A stretch of DNA of 11,484 nt from Chitinophaga pinensis (GTDB lineage Bacteria > Bacteroidota > Bacteroidia > Flavobacteriales_D > Crocinitomicaceae): positions 1 to 11,484 of the forward strand of contig CAMDGP010000046.1 of NCBI GenBank assembly GCA_945897765.1, in the 5' to 3' direction. Position numbers and translations under genes: made by a program. This document shows, in pieces, positions 1-7,453 of this stretch. Each line of letters starts with the position of its first letter. Position 1 is the first letter of the stretch. The notes beneath the pieces are model-generated. The model did no database searches and was not told the origin of the DNA. It worked only from the letters and a program-made list of their open reading frames with translations.

Positions 1-711
1 TTTTAGTAACTCAATCATCGACTTAAAATTGAAAGAGAAATATTCAAATAATTTGTAAGCGCGACGTTCCTCTGAGAAGAACAAATAAATTACTAAAAAC
101 AACATTCCCAATCCATCGGCAATTGTGGAAGCCAAAGCTGCACCTTCCATTCCCATTTCTGGTAAGCCAATTCTTCCGAAGATGAGTCCGTAGTCGAGAA
201 TGACGTTACTTGTTGCTGTAATTATTGCTGCGATGAGTACCACCCACGTTTTCCCTTTCGCTAAAAACAAAGCTTGAATGGAAATTGTAATCATAGCAAA
301 AAACAAAGCAAAACTTCTGATTTGGATGAATTTTCCTTGCATTTCAGCGATGTGCGCGTTCTTAGAGTAACTCATTACTGCTGCTGGCATCACCCAAAAT
401 AGTATCGAGAAAAGTATGATTGCCAAAAGGAAATGAACCATTAACGAGGTTCCAAAAACACGACCAATTGCACTTGTGTGTTCTTCACCAATTCTTCTGG
501 CAATGATAATTTGTGAACCGTCGCCCATTCCGAGTAAAGCCATATACATCGTAACGAAAAGTAAACCTCCATTTCCGACTGCATCAAATGCTTCTGTGGA
601 ATAACGTGCCACAAAAGCTGCGTCCGTCAACAAAACAATGGATTGGATGAAACCAGAAACCATCATCGGTAAAGCAACTGTAAGAATCGTTTTATAACGT
701 AAATCGAGCAT
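1..711 (-). CDS. MATE family efflux transporter, 3' part missing at window edge
   Basis: I translated this partial frame by hand; it is open for 237 codons from the ATG at 709-711 to the left edge, about half of a typical MATE protein (roughly 450 aa). It starts MLDLRYKTILTVALPMMVSG and has strongly hydrophobic segments separated by short polar loops. The first helix pair, with its 'ALPMM' and 'LLTDAAFV' stretches, the 'GMGDGSQIIIARRIGE' loop, and a later 'ATSNVILDYGLIFG' followed by 'GMEGAALAST' are typical of MATE proteins. Known family members sit in the inner membrane and export cationic or aromatic compounds by Na+ or H+ antiport; the substrate here cannot be read. Its ATG overlaps the rlmI stop by one base (TAATG), so it is probably co-transcribed and translationally coupled with rlmI. 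The C-terminal half lies outside the window, so intactness cannot be judged. Confidence 0.9.
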   Translation of the reverse strand, partial: MLDLRYKTILTVALPMMVSGFIQSIVLLTDAAFVARYSTEAFDAVGNGGLLFVTMYMALLGMGDGSQIIIARRIGEEHTSAIGRVFGTSLMVHFLLAIILFSILFWVMPAAVMSYSKNAHIAEMQGKFIQIRSFALFFAMITISIQALFLAKGKTWVVLIAAIITATSNVILDYGLIFGRIGLPEMGMEGAALASTIADGLGMLFLVIYLFFSEERRAYKLFEYFSFNFKSMIELLK

Positions 712-1886
712 TAGTCAACTTGAATAACAAGACCTTTTAAATATTCGCCTTCAGGGTGAAATGCGTTAATGGGGTGATCGGCTGGTTGATGTAATTGTTC
801 CAAAATCCGCACGTTTCTTCCAGACTCAATCGCTGCAGCAATCACTGTATTTGTAAACAAATATTTATCAACCACTTGCGAGCAAGAGAAAGTAAAAATC
901 AATCCTCCTGGTTTTATTTGACGAATTGCGTGTGCGTTTAATCGCTTGTAACCTTGAATTGCTTGGTGACGTTTTTCGCGGTGCTTCGCAAAAGCGGGTG
1001 GATCCAAAACGATGATATCGTAATCTTCTTTCAACTCTTTCATATAATCCATTGCGTCAGCCACAATTGAAGCATGTTCTCCTTTGAACGAGTTAATAGC
1101 AACGTTTGCTTCTGTCAATTCAATTGCTTTTTTAGAACTGTCTAAGGAATGAACCACATCTGCTCCTTTGTTTAAAGCTTGTAAGCTGAAACCGCCTGAG
1201 TAGCAAAATGTATTCAAAACCTTTTTTCCAAAAGCATATTTCCCAAGCAATGCACGATTTTCACGTTGATCAATGAAGAAACCTGTTTTTTGTCCTTTTA
1301 CCCAATCAATTTGATAATGTACACCATTTTCGATTGCTGGATGAGGTGTATCGCTTGAGCCAATAATATATCTGTCTTCTGGAGCTATGCGTTCAGGCAA
1401 CGTATCTGATGATTTCGAATAAACGGCAGTTAAATTTTTAACTAAAGCGTTTTTCAAAGCATTGGCAATCAATTCAATTGCGTTATACATTCCAATTGAA
1501 TGACATTGAATAACAGCAACTCCATTGTAAAAATCAATCACTAAACCTGGCAAACTATCGCCTTCTCCGTGACAAATTCTGAAAATGTTGTTGTTTTCGT
1601 TCAAAAAACCAAGTTTCAAGCGCAAGTTGACAGCGTTTCCTATTTTTTCATTGAAGAAAGCAGCATCGATGTTCGTTTCTTTAAAACTTAGGATTCTAAC
1701 AGAAATCGTGGCATGTTGAAAGTGACCAATCGCTAAAAATCGACCTTTAAAATCGTGCACTTCAACCACTTCTCCGTCTTGTAAATCACTCACATCAGTG
1801 AAAATCGCACCAGAGAACACCCACGGATGATTTCTTAATATGGATTGTTCTTTTCCTTTACGTATTTGAACGCTTTTATAATTCAT
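711..1886 (-). CDS. rlmI: Class I SAM-dependent rRNA methyltransferase, RlmI family (23S rRNA m5C)
   Basis: The 391-aa protein is close in length to E. coli RlmI (396 aa), which methylates C5 of C1962 in 23S rRNA using S-adenosylmethionine. The N-terminal 70 residues look like the PUA RNA-binding domain ('RNHPWVFSGAI' at 18-28). A middle region follows, with 'GLVIDFYNGVAVIQCHS' near 114-130. The Rossmann methyltransferase domain begins around 'GQKTGFFIDQR' (198-208). SAM-binding motif I is 'NTFCYSGGFSL' (225-235), motif IV is 'DPPAFAK' (295-301), and motif VI is 'SCS' (334-336), whose cysteine C335 is the expected nucleophile. The end, 'HPINAFHPEGEYLKGLV', is also family-like. The ATG at 1886 sits just before the PUA domain and 5 nt after a TACCTTTG -7-like element, so the mRNA may be nearly leaderless. 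The exact rRNA target is inferred from the family. The MATE gene follows with a 1-bp overlap. Confidence 0.92.
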   Translation of the reverse strand: MNYKSVQIRKGKEQSILRNHPWVFSGAIFTDVSDLQDGEVVEVHDFKGRFLAIGHFQHATISVRILSFKETNIDAAFFNEKIGNAVNLRLKLGFLNENNNIFRICHGEGDSLPGLVIDFYNGVAVIQCHSIGMYNAIELIANALKNALVKNLTAVYSKSSDTLPERIAPEDRYIIGSSDTPHPAIENGVHYQIDWVKGQKTGFFIDQRENRALLGKYAFGKKVLNTFCYSGGFSLQALNKGADVVHSLDSSKKAIELTEANVAINSFKGEHASIVADAMDYMKELKEDYDIIVLDPPAFAKHREKRHQAIQGYKRLNAHAIRQIKPGGLIFTFSCSQVVDKYLFTNTVIAAAIESGRNVRILEQLHQPADHPINAFHPEGEYLKGLVIQVD

Positions 1887-1891
1887 GGTTG

Positions 1892-1899
1892 CAAAGGTA
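1892..1899 (-). promoter_or_regulatory. Candidate -7 promoter element for rlmI
   Basis: Read on the minus strand this is TACCTTTG, an exact match to the Bacteroidota -7 consensus TAnnTTTG. It lies only 5 nt before the rlmI ATG, so transcription would start at or next to the start codon. I see no TTTG at the usual 17-23 bp upstream, which lowers confidence. Confidence 0.4.
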
Positions 1900-1973
1900 A
1901 TTTATAATTGCGAATGAAGGGATTCCCGCTCGTTTGTTATTTAGCGTTGTTTGGGTATAGGATCAAATATGAC

Positions 1974-2010
1974 AAAAAAAATCCCGACTCTAAAAATAGA
2001 ATCGGGGTTT
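1974..2010 (-). terminator. Intrinsic terminator of metK
   Basis: The arms 1979-1992 and 1997-2010 form a stem around an AAAA loop (1993-1996), with one G·T wobble and one C·A mismatch. On the minus strand the stem ends in a run of seven T (complement of the A-run just left of the stem). It lies about 20 bp after the metK stop codon, which fits a Rho-independent terminator. Confidence 0.8.
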
Positions 2011-2031
2011 ATATCATTTTTAACTTATTGA

Positions 2032-3288
2032 TTAGATGTTAAATGCAGCTTTCACTTTATCAACGAAATCTAATTTTTCCCAAGTAAACAATTCAACGAC
2101 CTTAGAAACAGTAGTTCCGTCTGGAGCTTTAAAAGTTTTAGTAACAACTTCGTTTTTGCGACCCATGTGACCATAAGCAGCAGTTTCTTGGTAAATTGGA
2201 TTACGTAATTTCAAACGTTGTTCGATAAAGTATGGGCGCATGTCGAAAATCTCACTTAAAATTTCAGCGATTTCTCCGTCTGTTTTGTCCACTTTTGAAG
2301 TTCCGTAAGTGCTTACGTACAAACCACAAGGTTTAGCAACACCGATAGCGTAAGAAACTTGTACTAAGATTTCATCACACAATCCAGCTGCAACTGCATT
2401 TTTCGCCATGTGACGAGTAGCATAAGCAGCAGAACGGTCCACTTTCGAAGGGTCTTTTCCAGAGAATGCACCACCACCGTGAGCACCTTTTCCACCGTAA
2501 GTATCAACGATAATTTTACGTCCTGTCAAACCTGTATCTCCGTGTGGTCCACCGATAACAAATTTTCCAGTTGGGTTGATATGATAAGTAATGGCATCAT
2601 TAAATAATGCTTGTAATTCTGGTTTTAATTTCGCTTTCACACGAGGAATTACTATTTCTACTATATCTTTTTTGATTTTCGCTAACATTTCTGGCTCAGC
2701 AGCAAAATCATCATGTTGAGTAGAAACAACAATTGTATCAATTCTTTGAGGAACATTATCATCAGAATATTCAATTGTTACTTGTGATTTTGCATCTGGA
2801 CGTAAATACGGAATTAAATCCCCCTCGTTGTTGCGAATGTATGATAACTCTTGTAAGATTTTATGTGCTAAATCTAAAGCCAAAGGCATATAATTGTCAG
2901 TTTCTTTAGTAGCATAACCAAACATCATTCCTTGGTCACCAGCACCTTGATCTTCAGGATTTGTGCGTTCAACACCTTGATTAATATCAGAAGATTGCTC
3001 GTGAATTGCTGAAAAAATACCACATGAATTCGCATCAAACATGTATTCTGATTTTGTATAACCAATTTTACGTATTGTTTCACGTGCAATTGCTTGTACA
3101 TCTAAATATGATTTTGATTTCACTTCACCTGCTAATACAACTTGTCCAGTAGTTACTAAAGTTTCACAAGCAACTTTCGAAGTTGGGTCAAAAGCCATGA
3201 AATTGTCAATTAACGCATCTGAAATTTGGTCGGAAACTTTATCCGGATGTCCTTCAGAAACGGACTCAGAAGTAAATAAATATGCCAT
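2032..3288 (-). CDS. metK: S-adenosylmethionine synthetase (methionine adenosyltransferase)
   Basis: MetK makes S-adenosylmethionine from methionine and ATP, releasing phosphate and pyrophosphate, in the cytoplasm. The 418-aa protein starts [20 protein letters not shown], with the ATP-binding and catalytic residues H14, D16 and K17 in the same positions as in E. coli MetK. The signature 'GAGDQG' is at 115-120 and the P-loop-like '[16 protein letters not shown]' at 271-286. It is about 35 residues longer than the E. coli enzyme (384 aa). The extra length lies mainly in the middle domain (around 150-225) and the C-terminal part, which I recall as usual for Bacteroidota MetK. No key residue appears to be missing. 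It is transcribed alone: a promoter-like element lies upstream and terminators lie on both sides. No SAM riboswitch is visible in the short leader. Confidence 0.98.
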   Translation of the reverse strand: MAYLFTSESVSEGHPDKVSDQISDALIDNFMAFDPTSKVACETLVTTGQVVLAGEVKSKSYLDVQAIARETIRKIGYTKSEYMFDANSCGIFSAIHEQSSDINQGVERTNPEDQGAGDQGMMFGYATKETDNYMPLALDLAHKILQELSYIRNNEGDLIPYLRPDAKSQVTIEYSDDNVPQRIDTIVVSTQHDDFAAEPEMLAKIKKDIVEIVIPRVKAKLKPELQALFNDAITYHINPTGKFVIGGPHGDTGLTGRKIIVDTYGGKGAHGGGAFSGKDPSKVDRSAAYATRHMAKNAVAAGLCDEILVQVSYAIGVAKPCGLYVSTYGTSKVDKTDGEIAEILSEIFDMRPYFIEQRLKLRNPIYQETAAYGHMGRKNEVVTKTFKAPDGTTVSKVVELFTWEKLDFVDKVKAAFNI

Positions 3289-3306
3289 ATAAAATTATTT
3301 TAGGTA

Positions 3307-3335
3307 CAAATTTAATAATTTAAAAAGAGTCTAAA
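3307..3335 (-). promoter_or_regulatory. Candidate promoter of metK
   Basis: On the minus strand, TAAATTTG (3307-3314) matches the Bacteroidota -7 consensus TAnnTTTG exactly. TTTA (3332-3335), one base off the -33 TTTG, lies 17 bp upstream. The metK ATG is 18 nt downstream of the -7 element, giving a very short leader. This assignment comes from pattern and spacing only. Confidence 0.45.
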
Positions 3336-3369
3336 GTCATATTAGATAAAAATCAAAGTTTTGAGCAAT

Positions 3370-3407
3370 AAAAAAGGCTCATTTCGAATTCAAAATGAGC
3401 CTTTTTT
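3370..3407 (-). terminator. Intrinsic terminator of the acyl-CoA synthetase gene
   Basis: A perfect 15-bp stem pairs 3370-3384 with 3393-3407 around an 8-nt loop. The stem has a central GGCTC/GAGCC core flanked by A and T runs, so on the minus strand it ends in TTTTTT. It lies about 15 bp after the acyl-CoA synthetase stop and isolates metK from that unit. The symmetric A/T flanks could also let it work on the plus strand, but no plus-strand gene enters it. Confidence 0.85.
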
Positions 3408-3422
3408 AAAGTGTATAGCCTA

Positions 3423-5189
3423 CTAATCGCAATAAATTGATTTATATTCATTTTGGTATTTAGCCAATATTTTCTTGCGTTTTAGTTTTAATGTTGGTGT
3501 TAATTCATCGCCATCAATAGAAAATTCTTTTGGTAGAAGAACAAACTTTTTAATTTGCTCCCAATTTCCATATTCTTTATTCAAAGCGCTAACCTCTTGA
3601 TTGATACGTTCATGAAGATCAGGGGTTGCAGCTATTTCTTCATTCGATAATTTTTCAAAATCTAAGCCTTTTCTTGTTGCCCATTCTCTCACAAATGCAA
3701 AACTTGGAACAATTAAAGCTCCAGGGAATTTTTCACCTTCACCTATTACCATTATTTGTTCGATGAATCGCGATTCTTTGAATTTATTTTCCATTCCTTG
3801 TGGCGCAATATATTTACCGCCAGAAGTTTTAAAAATTTCTTTTTTACGGTCTGTGATTTTTAGGAATTTACCTTCTTGGAAAATACCAATATCTCCAGTA
3901 TGGAACCAACCTTCATTATCGATTACTTCTGCTGTTGCCTCCGGGTTTTTGTAATAACCCATCATAACATTTGGACCTTTTACAAGGATTTCTCCATCTT
4001 CAGCGATTTTTACTTGCACACCATCAATCAATGCACCAACTGTTCCAATACGAATTCCTTTATCGAATGAGTTTACAGACACAACAGGTGAAGTTTCTGT
4101 TAAGCCGTATCCTTCTAATATAGGAATATCAGCAGCTAAAAAAATACGAGCTAATCTTGGTTGTAGTGCAGCACTTCCCGATGCAATAGCACGAACATTT
4201 CCGCCAAGTGCTTCTTGCCATTTTGAAAAAATTAATTTTCGAGCAATTTTTAGTTTGAAGTGATACCATCCTGATTTTCCAACGACATCAAATTCTTCAG
4301 CTAAATCTACAGCCCAGAAAAATAGTTTTCGCTTAATTCCTGTTAAATCATCACCTTTTGCCATGATTTTATCAAAAACCTTTTCTATTAATCTTGGAAC
4401 AGCAGAAAAAACATCAGGTTTAATTTCGCGAATGTTGTCACCAATTGTATCCATTGATTCAGCAAAATAAACTGAACAGCCAATATACATATACAAATAA
4501 TGCAACATGCGTTCGTAAATATGACAAACTGGTAAAAAAGTCAGTACTCTAGAAGAATTATCTGCTGGAATTGGGTCTAAACAAGCTTCTACATTTGAGA
4601 GGATATTTTTGTGAGAAAGCATTACCCCTTTTGGTTGTCCTGTCGTTCCTGATGTGTAAATTATTGTAACTAAATCTTCATGTTTTACAGCGCCCATACG
4701 TTCTTTAACAACTGATTCGTCTGTGTTTTCAGCTGCTTGGTCAATTGCCACCCAATTTGTAAAACCAGCAACTTCATCAAAAGTCATTAAATGTTGCAAA
4801 CTTGGAACATCACCTTTGACATTTTTCATTTTGTTTGCTAATTCTTCGTTTCCAACAACACAGATTTTTACCTCTGCATCATTTAAAATGAAACGGTAAT
4901 CATTTTCTGAAATGTTTGGATATAAAGGGACTAATACTGCACCAGTTTGTTGAACAGCAATATCAAAAAGGTTCCATTCCACGCGATTGTTACTAGATAC
5001 AGCTACTCGATCTCCGGCATTGATACCTAGAGAAATAAGTCCCCTTGACAACAAATTTGCTTTTTCTATGAAGTCTGCAGTTTTCATTCCAATCCAATTC
5101 CCGTTTGTTTTAGTCACAAACATGTTTGAATTAGGATAGTTTTTTAATTGATGATAAGGTATGTCGAATAAACGTTGCGCTTGAATCAT
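3423..5189 (-). CDS. Long-chain fatty-acid--CoA ligase (AMP-binding family)
   Basis: This 588-aa protein belongs to the adenylate-forming (ANL) superfamily and most resembles long-chain acyl-CoA synthetases. These activate fatty acids in two steps, through an acyl-AMP and then thioester formation with CoA. The P-loop motif 'TSGTTGQPKG' is at 179-188, 'YGLTETSP' at 361-368, 'GWFHTGD' at 427-433 and the hinge region 'TDRKKEIFKTSGGKYIAP' at 446-463. The 'TPTLKLKR' near the C-terminus (564-571) supplies the expected lysine (K568) of the adenylation half-reaction. The insert around 275-330 and the 'VCHIYER' segment (221-227) resemble long-chain FACS enzymes rather than acetyl-CoA synthetases. The ATG at 5189 is 41 bp downstream of the transporter gene. 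An internal promoter is possible there (5209-5243). Chain-length preference cannot be read from sequence. Similar enzymes are sometimes labelled FadD, but I leave the symbol empty. Confidence 0.92.
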   Translation of the reverse strand: MIQAQRLFDIPYHQLKNYPNSNMFVTKTNGNWIGMKTADFIEKANLLSRGLISLGINAGDRVAVSSNNRVEWNLFDIAVQQTGAVLVPLYPNISENDYRFILNDAEVKICVVGNEELANKMKNVKGDVPSLQHLMTFDEVAGFTNWVAIDQAAENTDESVVKERMGAVKHEDLVTIIYTSGTTGQPKGVMLSHKNILSNVEACLDPIPADNSSRVLTFLPVCHIYERMLHYLYMYIGCSVYFAESMDTIGDNIREIKPDVFSAVPRLIEKVFDKIMAKGDDLTGIKRKLFFWAVDLAEEFDVVGKSGWYHFKLKIARKLIFSKWQEALGGNVRAIASGSAALQPRLARIFLAADIPILEGYGLTETSPVVSVNSFDKGIRIGTVGALIDGVQVKIAEDGEILVKGPNVMMGYYKNPEATAEVIDNEGWFHTGDIGIFQEGKFLKITDRKKEIFKTSGGKYIAPQGMENKFKESRFIEQIMVIGEGEKFPGALIVPSFAFVREWATRKGLDFEKLSNEEIAATPDLHERINQEVSALNKEYGNWEQIKKFVLLPKEFSIDGDELTPTLKLKRKKILAKYQNEYKSIYCD

Positions 5190-5208
5190 AGTTTAAAATT
5201 TTAGTATT

Positions 5209-5243
5209 CGAAAATAGCAATAAATTTTAACTATAGAAACAAA
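5209..5243 (-). promoter_or_regulatory. Possible internal promoter before the acyl-CoA synthetase gene
   Basis: On the minus strand, TATTTTCG (5209-5216) is one mismatch from the TAnnTTTG -7 element. A TTTG (5240-5243) lies 23 bp upstream, at the long end of accepted spacing, within the last codons of the transporter gene. The ATG follows 19 nt later. If real, it would let the ligase gene be expressed apart from the transporter. Confidence 0.3.
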
Positions 5244-6607
5244 AATCCAAAAATGATTATAATTATTCCACTTATGATATTCATTACGAAACCATATTTA
5301 ATCATATCATTCATCTTAATATATCCAGATGAATAGGCAATTGCGTTGGGTGGTGTTCCAACAGGCATCATGAATGCACAACTTGCTCCAAATGTTAAAG
5401 GAATGCAAAGTTGCAAAACTGAGTAGCCTGATTCTTGTGCAAAAGTGGCTACAATTGGCACAAATATTACAACTAATGCTAAGTTTGACAGAACTTCAGA
5501 AGCGAAAATGCCAATCAAAACAATAATTGAAATCATAACTAAAACAGAAACGTCTTTGTAAGTTTTAAAAACTTCAATTAAAACATCTACAATTCCATTT
5601 TTTTCAAGCATGGCTGCAAGCGCTAATCCACCTCCAAATAACAATAAAATTCCCCAAGGTAGTTTCTCAGTGTCATGCCATTCTAATAATGATTTTTGCT
5701 TGTTTGATTGCGGAATAATAAACAAAACCACAGCTCCTAAAACGGCAGCGCTTTCATCTTTATAACTTATGCCAGTAAGGTCGTTAATTAAATCTCTAAA
5801 AATCCAAAGAACAGCAACGCAACCGAATACAGCCAATGCTCTTAGTTGCTCAGATGTCCAAGCTTGTTTCTCAAGTTTGAAATCGTGTTTATCATTACGC
5901 TCCTTTCCAAGTCCAATGTAAAAAACAAAATAAGCAAGTAGAAGAAGCAAGATACTCATTGGCATAGCGACTTTCATCCAATCAAAAAACGAAACGGTAA
6001 TACCAAAGTTTTTTTCTAAAATCCCTGCCATTTGAATATTTGGAGGAGAACCTACAAGCGTACCAAGACCACCAATACTAGCAGCATAGGCAACCGACAA
6101 CATTAGAAATAAAGAAAATTTAGATTTTTGATGTTCTACAGGCATTGATTGAATAATCGCAATTGCCATTGGTAACATCATTAGGGCGGTTGCAGTATTT
6201 GAAATCCACATGCTCAGAAAACCTGTGCTTAATAAAAAACCTAGTAAAATTTTAGGTTTAGAATCACCAACAATTAAAAGTATTCTTCTGGCGATTTGTT
6301 CGTGCACTTTCCATTTCTCTAAGCCCAATGCAAGAACAAATCCACCGAAAAACAAGTAAACACTTCCATTTCCATATGTTGCAGCCAAATCATCTGTGTT
6401 TAATATTCCTAAAGGAACGGCAAGAATGATTGGCAGTAAAGCAGTAATGTAAATAGAAATAACTTCAAAAACCCAAAAGTAAATCATCAATCCACTTAAA
6501 GCTGTTGCATTCCAAAATGTTGATTTTCCACCTGTTAAAAGTAGAATTAAAACAAAAAGAAATAAGCCTAAAAGTGCAACTAACTGTTTCCAATTGAATT
6601 TTTGCAT
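5231..6607 (-). CDS. SLC13/DASS family anion:Na+ symporter-like permease
   Basis: The 458-aa integral membrane protein has about a dozen hydrophobic segments arranged as two related halves. Family members bring di- or tricarboxylates, or sulfate, across the inner membrane with Na+. The first half carries the substrate-binding motif SNT (136-138, in 'WISNTATALMMLP') and the hairpin sequence 'GTLVGSPPN' (182-190). The second half has 'PVGTPPN' (415-421) as the matching hairpin, but the second SNT position reads S-N-L (374-376, in 'SEVLSNLALVV'). A polar linker near 233-252 separates the halves. The length is normal for bacterial members (about 450-490 aa). It starts 10 bp after the 85-aa gene and ends 41 bp before the acyl-CoA synthetase gene on the same strand, so a three-gene transcript is likely. 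The substrate is undetermined: a dicarboxylate is the default guess for the family, and sulfate is possible. Confidence 0.88.
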   Translation of the reverse strand: MQKFNWKQLVALLGLFLFVLILLLTGGKSTFWNATALSGLMIYFWVFEVISIYITALLPIILAVPLGILNTDDLAATYGNGSVYLFFGGFVLALGLEKWKVHEQIARRILLIVGDSKPKILLGFLLSTGFLSMWISNTATALMMLPMAIAIIQSMPVEHQKSKFSLFLMLSVAYAASIGGLGTLVGSPPNIQMAGILEKNFGITVSFFDWMKVAMPMSILLLLLAYFVFYIGLGKERNDKHDFKLEKQAWTSEQLRALAVFGCVAVLWIFRDLINDLTGISYKDESAAVLGAVVLFIIPQSNKQKSLLEWHDTEKLPWGILLLFGGGLALAAMLEKNGIVDVLIEVFKTYKDVSVLVMISIIVLIGIFASEVLSNLALVVIFVPIVATFAQESGYSVLQLCIPLTFGASCAFMMPVGTPPNAIAYSSGYIKMNDMIKYGFVMNIISGIIIIIFGFLFL

Positions 6608-6617
6608 AGAGATTGAA

Positions 6618-6875
6618 TTATTGAATACTATTCAATGCATCAACGAAATGATCAGCTTTTTCTTCTACATCCGTTACAATTGCACGAAATTCAGCTTTTC
6701 CTCTTGCGGTTTTTATTCTTCTGATTGTTGTATCTTGAAATGTTGCTGCCTCATTGATTAATTTTTCAGTTGCATCAATTTTTGTTGCATCTGTCGTTTG
6801 AATGAAATAACATTCATCAACTACGTCATAAACCAATTCGTTTAGACTCTTTTTTAAAATTCGCTTGTTAGCCAT
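6618..6875 (-). CDS. Small conserved helical protein, function unknown (85 aa)
   Basis: I do not recognise a function. The protein starts MANKRILKKSLNELVYDVVD and is acidic with a basic N-terminal patch, predicted to be almost all helix, with no signal peptide or membrane segment. The opening 'MANKRxLKK' followed by a helical 'ECYF' region is reminiscent, from memory, of short uncharacterised Bacteroidota proteins that begin MANKR-LKK; no search was made. I chose the ATG at 6875. An in-frame TTG at 6893 would add six residues, but that codon lies in a TATTTTTG -7-like promoter element and would add only a lysine/asparagine-rich leader. It ends 10 bp before the transporter start, so it probably leads that operon. 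It is divergent from the 130-aa gene, with only 31 bp between the two start codons. Confidence 0.75.
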   Translation of the reverse strand: MANKRILKKSLNELVYDVVDECYFIQTTDATKIDATEKLINEAATFQDTTIRRIKTARGKAEFRAIVTDVEEKADHFVDALNSIQ

Positions 6876-6890
6876 AATATTATTTTTTTT

Positions 6891-6898
6891 CAAAAATA
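6891..6898 (-). promoter_or_regulatory. Candidate -7 element for the 85-aa gene / transporter / ligase operon
   Basis: On the minus strand this reads TATTTTTG, an exact TAnnTTTG match, 15 nt before the ATG at 6875. Its outer end abuts the AAGGAG stretch upstream of the divergent 130-aa gene, and any -33 contact would fall inside that gene's first codons. The only nearby TTG is 14 bp upstream, which is too close, so the -33 part is not convincing. Confidence 0.4.
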
Positions 6899-6903
6899 AG
6901 GAG
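6898..6903 (+). promoter_or_regulatory. Shine-Dalgarno-like AAGGAG before the 130-aa gene
   Basis: AAGGAG complements the 16S anti-Shine-Dalgarno but sits only 3 nt from the ATG, while 5-9 nt is usual. Other genes here have A/T-rich leaders without such a motif, so it may be chance. Confidence 0.25.
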
Positions 6904-6906
6904 TAA

Positions 6907-7299
6907 ATGGCACAACTACACTATTTGAGATTGTTTAGTTTTAAATACCAGCTAAAACAAATTTTAAAGTGGATTGAAAATCAAGAAAAAATAATTTTAA
7001 ACTTTCCACAATTTATTGGGATTGAATCAGATAATAAATGTTACTTCAAAACAAAGAAAAATAGTTCTGATTTACACCAAAATATTACAGTTATTATCCG
7101 AACTGGAACAGTAAAAGTCAATGTTGATTTGGAGAAAAGCTTTTCAAAATCATCTCTTTTTCCTTTAAATAAAGCTGAAGATAGTCAAGAATTAAATATT
7201 TCTAAACTTATCGATACTTATAAAAACACGCTCGAAAAAGGGATTTACATTTATTATGAAGATGGAAAAGTAATGGCGAAAATCTTAAGTGTCATTTAG
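6907..7299 (+). CDS. Hypothetical protein, 130 aa, no recognisable family
   Basis: I cannot assign a family. The protein begins MAQLHYLRLFSFKYQLKQIL and has no signal peptide or membrane helix. Residues 12-32 look like an amphipathic helix. Residues 45-75 alternate in a beta-strand pattern ('NITVIIRTGTVKVNVDLE'). A final strand-like hairpin is 'KGIYIYYEDGKVMAKILSVI' (111-130). It is lysine-rich with one cysteine (C45). The ATG is the only possible start because TAA lies directly before it in frame. AAGGAG (6898-6903) lies 3 nt upstream, unusual for Bacteroidota and too close for an ideal ribosome site. The long open frame with plausible composition and no competing frame supports a real gene, but I cannot exclude a lineage-specific or decaying gene. 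Any promoter must lie inside the divergent 85-aa gene. Confidence 0.6.
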   Translation: MAQLHYLRLFSFKYQLKQILKWIENQEKIILNFPQFIGIESDNKCYFKTKKNSSDLHQNITVIIRTGTVKVNVDLEKSFSKSSLFPLNKAEDSQELNISKLIDTYKNTLEKGIYIYYEDGKVMAKILSVI

Positions 7300-7407
7300 T
7301 TCCTTCCTCAGATGTTACTTTTTAAGATAAAAACAGGGTAGAAAGGTTTTAGTTGAAGTTAATGAGGACAAAATCAAAGGGGTAATTACATAAAATAATA
7401 AAAATAG

Positions 7408-7439
7408 TTTCCTTTTCTCGAATTGATGCGTTTACTTTG
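7408..7439 (+). promoter_or_regulatory. Weak candidate promoter for the 225-aa gene
   Basis: TTACTTTG (7432-7439) differs from TAnnTTTG at one position, and TTTC (7408-7411) differs from the -33 TTTG at one position, with 20 bp between them. The ATG follows 14 nt later. Both elements are imperfect. The rest of the 154-bp gap from 7300 shows no hairpin or other recognisable signal. Confidence 0.25.
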
Positions 7440-7453
7440 ACCTTGGAAATGAG

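Noticed and set aside
1..711. MATE gene as a broken pseudogene
   Set aside because: The frame is open to the window edge with normal MATE features; its missing half is explained by the window boundary.
2410..2607. Plus-strand open frame opposite metK
   Set aside because: It is antisense to conserved MetK codons and its translation has no recognisable domain; a shadow of a strongly conserved gene.
3289..3369. Possible SAM riboswitch in the metK leader
   Set aside because: Only about 18 nt lie between the promoter-like element and the ATG, and no multi-helix fold or known SAM-aptamer motif is visible.
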